Source: Capitulum mitella
Taxonomy: Eukaryota > Arthropoda > Thecostraca > Pollicipedomorpha > Pollicipedidae
Direction of reading: 5' to 3'
Length of the DNA stretch: 64,000 nucleotides
Assembly (NCBI GenBank): GCA_030062745.1
Contig: CP099845.1
Span: 21,970,556-22,034,555 of the forward strand
The position numbers and the translations under genes were made by a program. Below are positions 49,540 through 61,275 of this stretch, one piece after another (positions within the stretch are counted from its first letter, which is position 1; every line of letters begins with the position of its first letter). A model generated the notes under the pieces. It did no database searches, was not told where the DNA came from, and was given only the letters and a program-made list of their open reading frames with translations.

Positions 49540-49930
49540 GCATCCAAGGCCGTCTTGAGGCAGCCCCGAAACCTCCCCAAAGGAGCTCTGGGGCTTCCCC
49601 GAACAGACCTGAGGCCCCCACGAGGGCCATTCATGTTCCCGAAGGGACCTCAGAAGCCTCCCCAGGGGTCTCCGAAACCCTACCGAGAGGGCCTCTGAAG
49701 TCTCTTCGAGGACTGTCCATGCTATTCCCCAACAGGCATCCGTGCTGTTCCCCAGGGACCTTTCAAGGTCTCCGAGGAGGTCTTTTAGGCCTCCTTTCGA
49801 AAAAAGAGGCTTCATTGAAGGCCCCGAAGGCTTGAATTCGTCCGCTGGAAACTGCACCGTCCATCGTTCTGCGTCACTTACCGAAGGAGGCCTCCTTGGC
49901 CCAAGGGGTGAGACCACTGTATTCGCCTCC
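49540..49930. repeat. Degenerate CCCCGAAG/CCTCNGAGG-type minisatellite
   Basis: Diverged units of roughly 25-28 bp with CCCCGAAAC, GGGACCTCAGAAG, GGGTCTCCGAAAC and GGGCCTCTGAAGTC cores. The style is the same as the arrays at 10.5 and 39.5 kb but the sequence differs. Confidence 0.6.
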
Positions 49931-50059
49931 CCCCCCCCCCTTGGATGCATCTCTGATCCCGTTCCGGGCGCTGAACCGGATGGTGGGTGATCTTGGACAT
50001 GCCGTTTAACTGTATGACATTGCCGCACCATGCACGACTGACCCTTTCGGTGTCGGGTC

Positions 50060-50160
50060 GAAGGCAAACGCCCGCTCCTGGAATCGAACCCAGGAACCGT
50101 TTCGCATCGCATCCTGCTGTTCGCCTGTTGAACCACCTGGCCCTCCTGCCACATTGTGCG
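50060..50160 (-). repeat. tRNA-derived SINE head
   Basis: On the minus strand TGGTTCAACAGG (50124-50135) fits a pol III A box, and GGTTCGATTCC closes a perfect T-arm, CCTGG-GTTCGATT-CCAGG (about 50077-50094), 44 bp downstream. The remaining arms do not fold into a proper cloverleaf, so a SINE is likelier than a tRNA gene. The nearby ATTGGGGCTTAGGGGCGCACC (50214) also recurs in diverged form at about 2931. Confidence 0.6.
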
Positions 50161-50199
50161 AGCACATCTCACCAGCAGGGGATGGGGTCAGGGTCCCCT

Positions 50200-51840
50200 C
50201 GGTTGGTTGGTTATTGGGGCTTAGGGGCGCACCGACTGCAGGGTCATTCGGCGCCCATCAGGGTCCCCTCGAGTCAGGGTGAAACCCTCGCTGCTCCCGA
50301 CCCGGTATGTGCAGACCGGCAGCTTTGGCGTGGGATCGGCTTAGCCCGATTAGGAAACTGCTCGGTGCGTTCCTTGAATCCCTCGTTCGGAAAAGATCCC
50401 GGCTCCGGGGCGTCCGCTTTCTTGCGTTTCGTTTGGCGAGCAGAGCAAGAGTTTGCGTCACTGAGGCTAATCGGTAACAGAGGAGATGTTTGACCGCGGG
50501 GAGGGCAGAAGTGGCTGCCTTATCTCAAATTGTTGATGTGACACATTGCTGCACATCATTGTACAATGCTGCAAACACGGATGAGACGCCCAACCACAGA
50601 GCCAAACTTAGATCTGAATCGTATTTGTTAGTTAATTATCAATGTGACGAATGAAACTGACGCATATATTGTAGACGCTGCAAAATGTTGCTGTACGCTC
50701 AAGCGCCTATCGGTACGAAGCATGATGACATTGCAGTGTAGCACCACCCAATAAAAAGGCGTCTTTGAAAGCATGGAGCATAACACCAAAAAGCACATGC
50801 TTCGACCAAGTAACCGAGTTGACCAGGTTAAAGCCACACGTATCACATGGAATTCGATGGTATGTTTATCTGCAGGACGATGGCTATTCAACTTAATTTT
50901 TCATTATTTTCTATCACGCTTATCTCCACGGCAGAAGGCCGAGCCTCGCCAGGACAGGGACGGAAACTGCTTCTATCTGGCGACAGTGGGCGGACAAATC
51001 CGCTCTTATCGCACTTGCCTCCTGCGACGGTTCGCCTTCCCCAATATCCGACACCGCAAAACTGCGCCAGATGTGACGTTTCATTTTGTGCCCGGGTAAA
51101 GGGCCATACATGAAATTAGTCCCGGAAGCGGAATGAAGACGGCCACCGAACGAACCCCGCACGCCACACGCGGTTTCGTCAGCGCCATCACGAGCCTGGC
51201 ACGGAACAGATTCCCGTCCGTTCGGTGCCTTCTGCTTCACTGAACGCCAATCAGTGCATCCGACGTGTGATGTCTACCAAGTTCCAGTGCATGCTGGTAA
51301 AAATAGGTCCATCTGATGCGGCTGATGGAACAGATGGTGAAGCGAGAAACAGACTGCGTCTCGGCAGCCTCTCTTCCGGTAACTAGCCTAGTGCAAAGAC
51401 CTAGTAACCTCGTTGATAAGCGTCCGGGGACACCACAGCAGAAGACCACAGTCACAGCGACTATCAGACAGTCGGACGCCTATCAGAGAGCATCGGTCAA
51501 CACTCGCCACTTCAATGGTGGCGCCGTCGGGGAGTGTTTGCACCCGTAGCAATGCGATGAGATGACAGTCCTGTGTCCTGTGTCATGTTGCCCCTGACAT
51601 CTAGTGCTTTACAAAGTCCATGTATCTGATGGTCATCTAACGGTTTTGTAGACCGTAGGATAGTGAGCCGTGATGTCATTTTGTATAAATGATTCGTAGG
51701 GCCGAGCCGCGTGCTGGACAACCTGGCATCCCCCAAATACGGTGAAGCCCATTTTATTTCGGCCGGAGGCAATTTTTCGTTTCTTATCCATTTTTGATTT
51801 GACAAATAACAAACTTTGCAAATCCTGCACACAGATACAC
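50200..51840. other. Intergenic DNA
   Basis: Several open frames of about 70-168 codons without recognisable content; no gene supported. Confidence 0.35.
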
Positions 51841-51849
51841 ACACATACA

Positions 51850-51885
51850 TCTATCCATTTATCTATCTATCTATCTTTCTATCTA

Positions 51886-51952
<67 letters not shown>

Positions 51953-51958
51953 ATGTGT
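51850..51958. repeat. Compound (ATCT)n-(TA)n-(GT)n microsatellite
   Basis: ATCT units (about 51855-51886), a TA tract (about 51888-51936) and a GT tract (about 51937-51952) abut. Confidence 0.95.
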
Positions 51959-51959
51959 A

Positions 51960-53536
51960 CTAGCTTGCTGTTCGGATCTGGTTTACCCACGTGTCCACGT
52001 CTTTCCAAATGGAACACTTTTGCTCATGGCATCGAATCAAATTGTATTTGATAGTTTTGTGATGCTATACGACCCCACGACACGACCGCCTGTGACCCGC
52101 TGACCCTTTCCGTCCCCGGCCAATCACAGGTGCCTTCTCAGAGACTTGAAACAAGCGCCTGCCACACATCGCGCTCTTTGACCGGGTCCTTATCCATCTC
52201 ATGGGTGTAACTTTATATACACAAGGGACGTACTTTCATCTCGAAATGTAAATTGCGCGCATCCTAAACTCATCCCTATGCATCACAGCTTTTTTGACAT
52301 CACTGTGGTCAAGTTAATGCTTCTTTCTGCAACACATGCAATCCTGTCCCAATATATCTGCAAAGTTAACATGGTAAGTGCTTAAATACAATGTTCTAGG
52401 GCATTTGACGTAGGTGTAATAATGAAAGGAACTGTTTTTTTCACACCATGTTACCATTTTCAAAAGCAGTATGCATCTTGCGATTCAATTCCATACGGAG
52501 TTTACACGAAACATTGCTGGCTTCACTGTCTTGTCGCCATGGCATTCTATGAGCACTTGCCCTCCATGCATCCCATATCTATGGTTGTAATACATGATGC
52601 GTCAAGATGATTAAACTCTTGCTGATGCTCCTAAAACGTCAGATATCATCTAAGCAATCTGGAAAGTTCACGAGATTAGTTCTTCTGCAAAGAGCACTGT
52701 CGTGTTGTTGCATATTAAGATAAGTTTCCTTGTAAGCAATTTGGAGCAATGACCTTACACGACCTGTACGTAATATTCCACACATGAAAGATGTCCTGTA
52801 ACAGCACAAGATTTGTTCGCGCAGTCAGACTTATGACTCAGTTATCTGTGTATGACTAATGCCATACATAAACTGATGGAATTTTAGGACATCACTTTGC
52901 TGGTGTTGTTATTGTCGAGCTTTCGGATCAACGAACTTAACAATATTTCAACAGAACTTTTGAATCTGAATTGAAAACTTGATTGCAAAACGTTGAATAA
53001 AGCCAAAATGCGGCGACGCAGTCTGATACTATTTAAATTTTTTCGGACCTTCCGTGGCTTGAGCTTGTCTTGGTTCAGAAAATCCAACCCTACTCCAGTA
53101 TTCGCAGATAGGCAGCAAAACCCGAATGCTAAAGAAGTCGCTCACGTGGCTAGGCGTTGCCGTGCATTTTTACGGTGCTATCGCATGCCATTCACTTAGC
53201 CAAGGCCCTATATAATTTAGGGAGGCTCGAAAAAAACATGCCGTGGCCAGGATGTGAGCGTTGGTTTCTGGTCTGTATGTAAAAGAATTATCATTAATTT
53301 TTTTTAGTCGGACGCTTTGAGCATGCGCGTTTGCAGTGTCGCAAATACGCTGACAATCAACGTTGCAGTCTTCATTGGCCGCGCAGCGTCGGCCGCCACA
53401 GTTAAGACCAAGCGGCGAGCGGCGGGCGGGCGAAAACGACCATGTATCGAGAAATATTGCTTTCGGCTGCTTTATTAAATCGACGCCGCACCGTGGATAC
53501 TGTCCTTTTATTCGCTCCCGTCCTAAGCTCCGAAAT
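51960..53536. other. Intergenic DNA
   Basis: AT-rich, no gene or clear repeat recognised. Confidence 0.4.
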
Positions 53537-53791
53537 TTTACACATCCCCGACTAGGGGGGGTCGGTTGAACGCTCCCTGAGGTTTTTCCGAGATTGCGAG
53601 AGAATGAACAAACGCAGCGCCACGAAACTTTGTGCAACTTTTATCTGATCATTTTTACACCTAGTATCAGATTTTTGACCTCAGGTCAAGCAAGGTGCCT
53701 GACCTAGGTCAGATCAAGTGGACCTATGTCCAAAAGAGTTAAGCGCCCTGGAACTTTTTCGCAAAACACGATACCACAACAAAACTGTTAA

Positions 53792-54860
53792 GGGCTGAAG
53801 GTAAGTTTCTGCCCGACGAAATCGCAAACAATCCTTTGTATAATTGCCACCAATGTAAAGAATGTATCATCCTGTTTTTAACCGTACTTTCCACTACTTG
53901 GTTTTCTAAAAAATAACGACAAAATCGTAACGATAACGTACCACACAGGAATACCGTGCTGCAGTCGACTGGCGGAGAACAGCATTATTCCGCGGCGAAA
54001 AATGTAGTGCCGTCAGGGTTAAGGTTATTGACATCAAGGATGTGTAGATCCTGCATGCATCTTCAAGCGATTAATGACGTCATGTATATGAAAATTCTAT
54101 TCTGTTGCCACAAACTGAGCTTGGAGGAACTGCTGAATTATTACGCCGTTCTATTATTGTATTAGACAATTGTTGGGATATCTAATATCAGTATTATTAC
54201 ATTATGACATTTAATACTCGTTACATTGGATTGCTAGGTTGGGTTGTGCTGGGCTAGGTTAGATAAGGTTAGGTTAGGTTAGGTTAGGTTAGGTTAGGTT
54301 TCTATGTTAGGCTAGGGTAAATTTTTATTTATCGTTTTATTTCACTTCCTGGTATTTTCCAGTTTTGTTCTGTGATTTCTTTTTCAGATATTCTATACCC
54401 TAGCCTAACATAGTAGCCTAACCTAACCTAACCTAACCTAACGTAGCCTAGCCTAGATGGCTAGGCTAGACTAAGCTAGGTTTGGTTAGGTTAGGTTAGG
54501 TTAGGTTACTGTGTTGGGCTAGGGTAAATTTTTATTTATTGTTTTATTTCACTTCCTAATATTTTCCAGTTTTGTTCCGTGATTTCTTGTGCTGGGTTAG
54601 GTTAGATAAGGTGAGGTTAGGTTAGGTTAGGTTAGGCTAGGCTAGGCTAGGCTAGGCTAGTTTAGGTTAGGTTAGGTTAGGTTTCTATGGTAGGCTAGGG
54701 CAAATTTTTATTTATTGCTTTATCTCACTTCCTGGTATTTTCCAGTTTTGTTCGGTGATTTCTTTTTCAGATATTTTATTTCACTGCTTTTTATTTTTTG
54801 TATTTTTCAAATTGCAACTTTACTTTGCCATCTTTGTAATATTTTTACTTTTTCATTATT

Positions 54861-54895
<35 letters not shown>

Positions 54896-55248
54896 AAAGG
54901 CTAACTTTTTTATTTTAAGGATAATTTATATCGCATGAGTTATTTCCCCAAACTTTTTTTTATCACTCCTGATTAGACTTTGAGTTCAACCGAGGACCAA
55001 TCAGCGTCGAGATCTCACGTAAACAAACTATTTAACGCAGAAACGTCAAAAACCCCTACGCGATCGTCTGGCGGTTAGCATACCAGTGACGGCGCAATCT
55101 GTTTCGGGTGAAATAATGTGTGTTTCAGGCTTTTCCGGCTGAAATCGTAAGTAATACTTATCAGTATTGCATTTGAAGCGCCATGCAACCACTACTACGA
55201 TTATTTTACCTCGAAGTAAGCGCTCGGTCAAAATCTTACTGTTGACCC
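53792..55248 (-). mobile_element. TTAGG-bearing element, copy B (1.46 kb), inserted in element R
   Basis: Reverse-complement copy of 33659-34750. Flanked by the direct duplication CTGTTAAGGG (53785-53794 and 55248-55257); part of it may belong to the element, so the target duplication is 6-10 bp. Ends are GGGCTGAAGGTAAG and, inverted, GGGTCAACAGTAAG. Internally the TTAGG tract has expanded: arrays at about 54240-54300, 54416-54442 (inverted), 54484-54508 and 54595-54682. These alternate with three copies of an AAATTTTTATTTAT...TTATTTCACTTCCT segment, where copy A has one. This explains its greater length. Confidence 0.85.
54237..54690. repeat. Interstitial TTAGG/CCTAA arrays, alternating orientation
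   Basis: Runs of GGTTA units, some drifting to GGCTA, alternate with a run of CCTAA, so the array is partly palindromic. Confidence 0.9.
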
Positions 55249-56225
55249 TGTTAAGGGTTAGGTTTGGTAAATACAACAAACCTGCTATCTGAGATTTTTC
55301 GGAAATATCCGGGTCATTAACCTACGGTCAATCCTGTTTTCAATACATGTCGCCGCTTTTCGAAAACTGATGGAATTTTTTTAAAACAATTTGAGTGTCG
55401 GGAGATCCAGAGATACATTCGCCGTCACTGGCTTAAGTTTCAATGATCTCCAGCCACGGACCTGAGGTCAGGTCACGAATAACTGTTTTGAGCCAAAATG
55501 CACTGCTATCAAAATCGGCGATGAATGACTCAGATCGGGTAGAAAAAGGCTCACACAGCTGCGTATAATACCAAAAAGTTTCAGAAAATGCCAAACTTTG
55601 GGGATAAACAGGACCTAGCAAATAAAGTTCCACCGATTGTGTAGATTAATAACCCCTTCTATATCTATGTTAATAACTAATGAATTATTCAAGATTTAAG
55701 CACGAGAAACCATCACAAGAACCACTATGATAACGAAGCAAGACTTGGAAAAGTGTATTTCGCAAAAATAAAAGAATGCTAAAATTAGTTCCCGTTAATT
55801 TCAAACAGCTTTCGTCGGCGTTGCCCGCCTTGCAGCGTTGCGAAAATCGCCGTTTCTTTAATTCAACGCTTTCGCGTATATATTTGACGAAAAAAGAAAT
55901 TAGACGTGTATCACCATCTGCAGACTTTTACCTGTCCGCTGGTTCCTTTATCTGGACTTATTAGTCACAGCCCTTGAGATTCAAGTCGTTTCTTGGTTTC
56001 ATGCAGGCGGCTGTGAGAAAAATATATAAAAGACGTAAATAACTTACATGTTATCCAAACTTAAAATGGGGTCCGTTTCAAGCTCTACTCGTCACGAGCT
56101 TTCCAATGGTGTGTTTATTTCTATCGTGTGACCAACCATTCGTGAGTTAGAAGGGGAGGGGGTGGTCAACCGCCCTCCCCCCAGTCGGGCGTGCAAGGTG
56201 CTGACCGACAGTCGGGCGTGGGTAA

Positions 56226-58174
56226 TAAGCGGCTCATAAATGACCAGTTAAATGTCATGTGACGGTTGAAAATTTTTAAACCCTTTCTGCTTTGCCTATA
56301 TATATATATATACTCAAACCTAATGAAATACATGTACTGAAAACATGGCTAGTTTCTGTTACATTGCAATGTAATAAATAAAAGAACCCTGTGACGAGAA
56401 ACTTGCAAATTTGTTGCAAAAAACTGTTGCAAAAACTTGCAAAAGATTGCATTGGTCAACATGTCATGCCTAAATAACGCTGGATTAAGTAGTGCATGGC
56501 GGCGTTCTCAGATAATTCGTGAACTCGTCGTCACGTTTTGTCAGTCTGATGATAAGTTCGCTCAGAAAAACGTTTAATTCTTGTTTTTGCTGAAATTTTC
56601 TCAAAAGCCGTACAGCTTACTGATGTCAGTGCACGACTTTTTTTTTGTTAATACTGGCGCTTGGTCTTTGATCAACCTTTCTATTAGGTCCAGAGTTTCC
56701 TTTTCTTTGCCTTCTTCCATTCTGTTTATAATCAGATCAAAGTTTGGGCATTTCATGCCCCGCAATCATGCCGCACTTTTACCTGTCTCTTTGAGTTGTC
56801 TTGTCGGACCTTGATCTTGACGTCTGTACGGCACTTCTGTTTGAAATGCGCGCTGAAAAAAATGGCATCTGGGAAAAAATTACAGTGGCACGTGACAAAA
56901 TCATTTAACGGAAGGTGGGTACAAAAAGTAAGGTGAAGTGAAGTGAAGGATTTAGTCTGAGAATTGTCGGGATCCCCACACATGGACTACGTGACCTTCA
57001 TGGGAGGTAGGGTGATGGAGTGATCAGGGCCTATTTTGACATGTTTAATGGAGGGCAACATCGCCTCCAGCGACCTTCGACCCCCCCGAACAAAGCGGAA
57101 TAGCCTCAATCAAAACGTTGTTTTGACAGTGGTTCACATCATGGGTGGACACTTGTGTTGAAAGTTGGTGTGGCAATGGTCATCCCAGTCAGTCCCATAT
57201 ACGCAGATCCCTTTTCTCCCCATTATTTTCTATCCAGATTCCATCCACTTCATTTTCGATTTTCGTAAAAATAGCTTAAAAACCATTATTTTTTGCTATT
57301 TGCATGTTTACACCGCAACACTGTGAGAACAAGCACTAAAGAGTACAACAAACTAAACGTTCATACTGCATGTAGTAATATTACATGTAGTATGTACCGT
57401 TTAGTGTTGGTGTAGTATTATTTAGTTAAGTTTAGTACATAGCACACAATCCAGTGGGTGTGTACACCCACTGATTGTGTGCTATGTCATCATAGCAAAC
57501 ATAGGAATCATAGGATCATAGCATCATAGCATCAAACACATCATAGCAATCATAGGAAAACGGAACAATGTCATAGCGCACTGATGACGTTTTTCCGTTT
57601 TCCGTATGTTTCTGCTGTTACACTTTTAATTGTGTACTTCGCAGTTTCGCGAAAAAAGCAGAATTTGGGGTGTGGATGGTTCCATGACACATCCAATTTT
57701 GGAAACACTCACTGTTAAAAGTTGGTGTGGCATGGCATACGAACTTTGGAGTTGGCGTGACGGAGGCCGCACCCGTCCCACCGCAGTCTCCACCCATGGT
57801 TCATGCCCGACCAGACTTTTGACACGCTTCAGGCAGAGACTTTGAGTAGCATATGGCTATTGAGATGGCATATAGACAGCTATTCGCAAATCAAAAAGAA
57901 GAAAACGAAAAGAGCGCGCGCCACTGTTTTCGTTTCAGAAAAGAAACGTCAGACGGCTCCAAAGTCCGTCAGTTGGAATTCGATTGGCGTAGATGAGCGC
58001 ACAGATTACGGCAAGGCTATCAACAATAAGTGCTCTCCACGTTTGTGAAGATTCTGTTGGATTCCGTTCTAATTCGTTCAGTTTGATGAACGGCTGCGAT
58101 TGCAAGCGAGATAAAACAGATCGCGTAAAAACATGGCGAATCCGGACGGCCTTTGGTCAACATGCCCTTCCCCC
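56226..58174. other. Intergenic DNA with hairpin and CATAGCA repeats
   Basis: Apart from the hairpin at 57438-57486 and the CATAG-rich stretch after it (57487-57562), nothing recognisable. A small TA run lies near 56298. Confidence 0.4.
57438..57486. repeat. Near-perfect 22-bp-stem hairpin
   Basis: CATAGCACACAATC-C-AGTGGGTG, loop TGTA, then CACCCACTGATTGTGTGCTATG; the only flaw is one bulged C. It is followed by reiterated CATAGCA/CATAGGA units to about 57562. A weaker palindrome centred on GTAATATTAC lies at about 57363-57395. Confidence 0.85.
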
Positions 58175-58182
58175 ACCGCATG

Positions 58183-59692
58183 CAGGCACGTAGCCAGAAT
58201 TTTCCTCGGGGGGGGGGGGGCAAATGTCAGTTTCGTCATATACTAGAGGCATATGACGAAATTTACAAGAAAAGGCAATAATTTTAGGCAATTTATCTTA
58301 TATTTAACCCGTCTCCGACTGGGAAACAGTTGACCGCCCCCCTGAGGTTTTTCTGGGATTGCGAGAGAACGAACAAAAACAGAGCCACGAAACTTTGGGT
58401 ACCTTTTGCTTCATTAATTTGACATCTCGTGTGAAAATTTTGACCTCAGGTTAGGTCGGGTGCTTGACCTAGGTCAGGTCAAACAGACCTATGCCCAAAA
58501 AAGTTTAGCGCCCTCTAACTTTTTCTCAAAACAAAATATCTCAGTAATACTTTGAGGGATTAGTGATCGTCATAGATGCAACAAATCTGCTATCTCAGAT
58601 TTTTTTGGAATTTTCCGGGTCATTGACCTAAGGTAAAGCCCATTTTCAACACATGTCGTCGTTTTTTCGCAAATTGACGGAATATTTCATAACATTTTTA
58701 GTGTGCAGTGGGCAGACATCTAGTTACCGTCATTGGGCAAAATATCAATGACTTCCAGCCATTGATCTGAGGTCAGGTCACGAATAACTGTAGTGAGCCA
58801 AAATGTACCACCGTCAAAATCGGCGATGAATTACTCAGAATTGGTAGAAAATGGTAGAACTACCTTGCACAGACGTAAGTAATACCAGGAACCTCAAAAA
58901 AGTTTGAAAAGTAGCATATTTTGGAAATAAACAGGCTCTCGCGAATAAAGCTCCGCCATTTATGTAGATTGTTAACTAATGAATTTTTCCAAAATTTAAG
59001 CATGGAAAAATATCACAGAAACCACTAAGATCAATAAAATCTACATAGATAGTCTTTTTTCGCGAAAATAAAGGAACGCTAAAATTAGTTCCTGTCAATT
59101 TGTTACTGCATACGGCAGCGGCGCACGCCGACAGCTGGCGCGAGAATTGCCGTGACTTTAACTCAACGTTTCGGCGTATATATATAAGAAATCTGGGAAA
59201 TTAGACGTGTATCGGCATCCGGTACACGTCACAAGTAAAGGCACCAGTGCACCTTTACTTGTGCGCTGGTGCCTTTACCTATGCGTTGTTAGTCACAGCC
59301 CTTGAGATTGGGGCCACTTCTCGGTTTCATGCAGTCGGCTATGAGAAAACATATATAGGGCGTAAATTGATTACATATTATCTAGAACTAAAAATGAGAC
59401 CAGTTTCAAGCTCTACTCGTCACAAGCTTCCGAACGGTATGCTTATTTTTATTGTGCGACCAACCGTTCGTGAGTTAGAGGAGGGGCGGCCAACTGCCCC
59501 CCCCCCCCAGTCGCGCATGTTCAAAACCGACCGACGGTCGTGCGCGAGTTAATGCATATAAAAACATATAATGTTTGGTTTTCCAACATATATATGATCA
59601 TTATTGCGTATTCATGCGAAATCGCCATGTATCTAATGAAGACCGCTTGGCTCGGGGGGCATGGCCCCGATGGCCCCCTGGCTACGTCCCTG
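58183..59692. mobile_element. hAT-like non-autonomous element with 8-bp target duplication
   Basis: Ends are CAGGCACGTAGCCAG and, inverted, CAGGGACGTAGCCAG. Flanking octamers ACCGCATG (58175-58182) and ACTGCATG (59693-59700) match in seven of eight bases, the duplication size of hAT elements. Most of its interior is a nested copy of element R. Confidence 0.8.
58304..59552. mobile_element. TTAA-type element R, copy 2
   Basis: TTAA stands at both ends (58304-58307, 59549-59552), with terminal sequence CCCGTCTCCGACTGGG on the left and, inverted, CTCGCGCACGACCGTCGG on the right. Inner inverted blocks around GGTTGACCGCCCC are shared. Possible piggyBac-like element without transposase, rich in AGGTCA motifs (58440-58500, 58620, 58768). 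Confidence 0.75.
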
Positions 59693-61042
59693 ACTGCATG
59701 CAACCCCAAAACGTGACCCCGTAGGTCCCCATGTACACCACAAGGCGCAAACGTTCCTCGGACGCACTGGCCGTTTTTTTTTGGCCGTCCGCTACGCCAC
59801 CCATTGCGTGTACGTATTTTGCATTCACATCGAGTTTCGGCCGAACTCCTGCATCGGGTTACGAGGCGTCACATGACCGGAACTCCCGCTGCACGCCTGA
59901 TTAGTGTTTGGCATCACCAGAACGGCAAAAAACGGGCCTTCCGTTGGTACAAATTTTGTGTCAGACAGTGACGCTTTTACCTTCGAAATTCGAGTGTAAA
60001 CTACTAGCGCGCGCCGCGGCTACCCTGATGGTGGATGAGGTAAAGGATTTCCTACCCGTACCTAAGTGTTGTGGTTGGTCGTCATGTCCTCGGGGCCGTG
60101 TCTTTAACGGTTTTCGACATCATGAATACACTTTGAAGCCTAACAGAACGGGCATTTGTCTTGTTCAAAACCAAGCTGCGACAGGGTCAGACAAAATAAG
60201 GTCGAGAAAATGCCCAGATTTTGTTTTCATGTTATCCCTAATTCGAGTGGCCGAAACCACTCCAGTGGTTTACTCTTAAAGTAGGCCCTGGCAGTGACGG
60301 TCATAATGTAGAGGTGTCCCATTATATTAGTGTTCTATACGTTCCTTCACGATGCTAGCAAACAGTGGTCGTTCTCTTTTTCGGCCAGGAGCATTCGTTA
60401 TGTCAGCATTCAATACAAGATGTTGAAGAACTCCGCATTTCACTTCGGTCATGCTCCCGGCTTTGGACACTTGCGGTGATGCTGGGACAATTGCAATATC
60501 TGTTGGCCTTGGACTGAACAGTATGACAACATATGAAAATACCTTATTATTCACATGAGTAACATCATACAAAAGAGTATGATCATTTCGCTCCCTGGGT
60601 ATCACAGCGTTTGTGTTGCATGCCTGGCGTAAGATGATCCAGCACGCCACAAAAAGTTGTCTAAAACGAAGTTATGGGTGACCAAGAAACGCAAAGTCCC
60701 ACGAAAAATTCCACATAGGAAGAAATCAGACAAATGACAATTCCACAGGCGCAGCCAAAAGGAAGCCGGGGAGGCTCGCCCACTCCCCTTAGGCCAACAT
60801 TTTTTGGGTGAAACCCACTGCACATCGTCTTCCCAGAAGGCGGTTTTCGTATGATTTCAGTTCACACTAAGCTCCGTCTCCCCCCTTTAAGAAAATCCTT
60901 GCTGCGCCCCTGCATTCCCCTAACCAAGAAAGACGAAACATATCCCAAATCCAGATGGTCACATGTGCTCAACATGTTCACCTTAAGCGCAAGCAAGGAC
61001 TGAAGCTGAATGGCAGAACGAGAGACCGCAAGGACGCGCAAT

Positions 61043-61133
61043 GAGCGCGCACGCGCGCTGAGACTGCGAAAGCTATCATAATGGATGATTCTCAGACTGA
61101 AGGGAATAATAGGCGAATGCAGGAGCGGAGGAA
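61043..61133. repeat. Direct duplicate segment, copy 1
   Basis: GAGCGCGCACGCGCG, GAGACTGCGAAAGCTAT and GAATGCAGGAGCGGAGGAA occur in the same order and spacing at 62285-62375. Confidence 0.85.
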
Positions 61134-61169
61134 TCTCTGTGGAGATGGGGGGGCAAACATGATTTTTAC

Positions 61170-61275
61170 CTTGTTTCTTTCCATGCAACTCCACAGGGTT
61201 GATGTTCAATGGTGCTCAAAGTTGGGGGGTGGGGGGAGGGCAGCTGCCCTCCGCCCTCCCCTGGTTTCAACGTCC
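61170..61275. repeat. Dispersed repeat, copy 2 (partner at 34.76 kb)
   Basis: TTTCCATGCAACTCCACAGG, GGGTTGATG and a GGGGGAGGGCAGCTGCCC block match 34763-34860. Confidence 0.65.

Larger units (their letters stand above)
53537..56225. mobile_element. TTAA-type element R, copy 1, split by a TTAGG-bearing element
   Basis: The two halves (53537-53791 and 55249-56225) together match 58304-59552 in the same orientation, about 1.2 kb. Shared landmarks are CCTGAGGTTTTTC, CTGACCTAGGTCAG, GGGTCATT, GGTCAGGTCACGAATAACTG and ACCAACCATTCGTGAGTTAG. The ends carry the CGACT...GGTTGA and inverse repeats, but the terminal TTAA is eroded to TTAC. Confidence 0.8.

Noticed and set aside
50060..50160. Functional tRNA gene
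   Set aside because: T-arm and A box are good, but the acceptor and anticodon arms do not pair as a cloverleaf.
53170..53637. 155-codon minus-strand frame
   Set aside because: Extends into the end of element R and shows no family resemblance.
54237..54690. True chromosome end
   Set aside because: The TTAGG arrays are short, change direction and lie inside a transposon, so they are interstitial.
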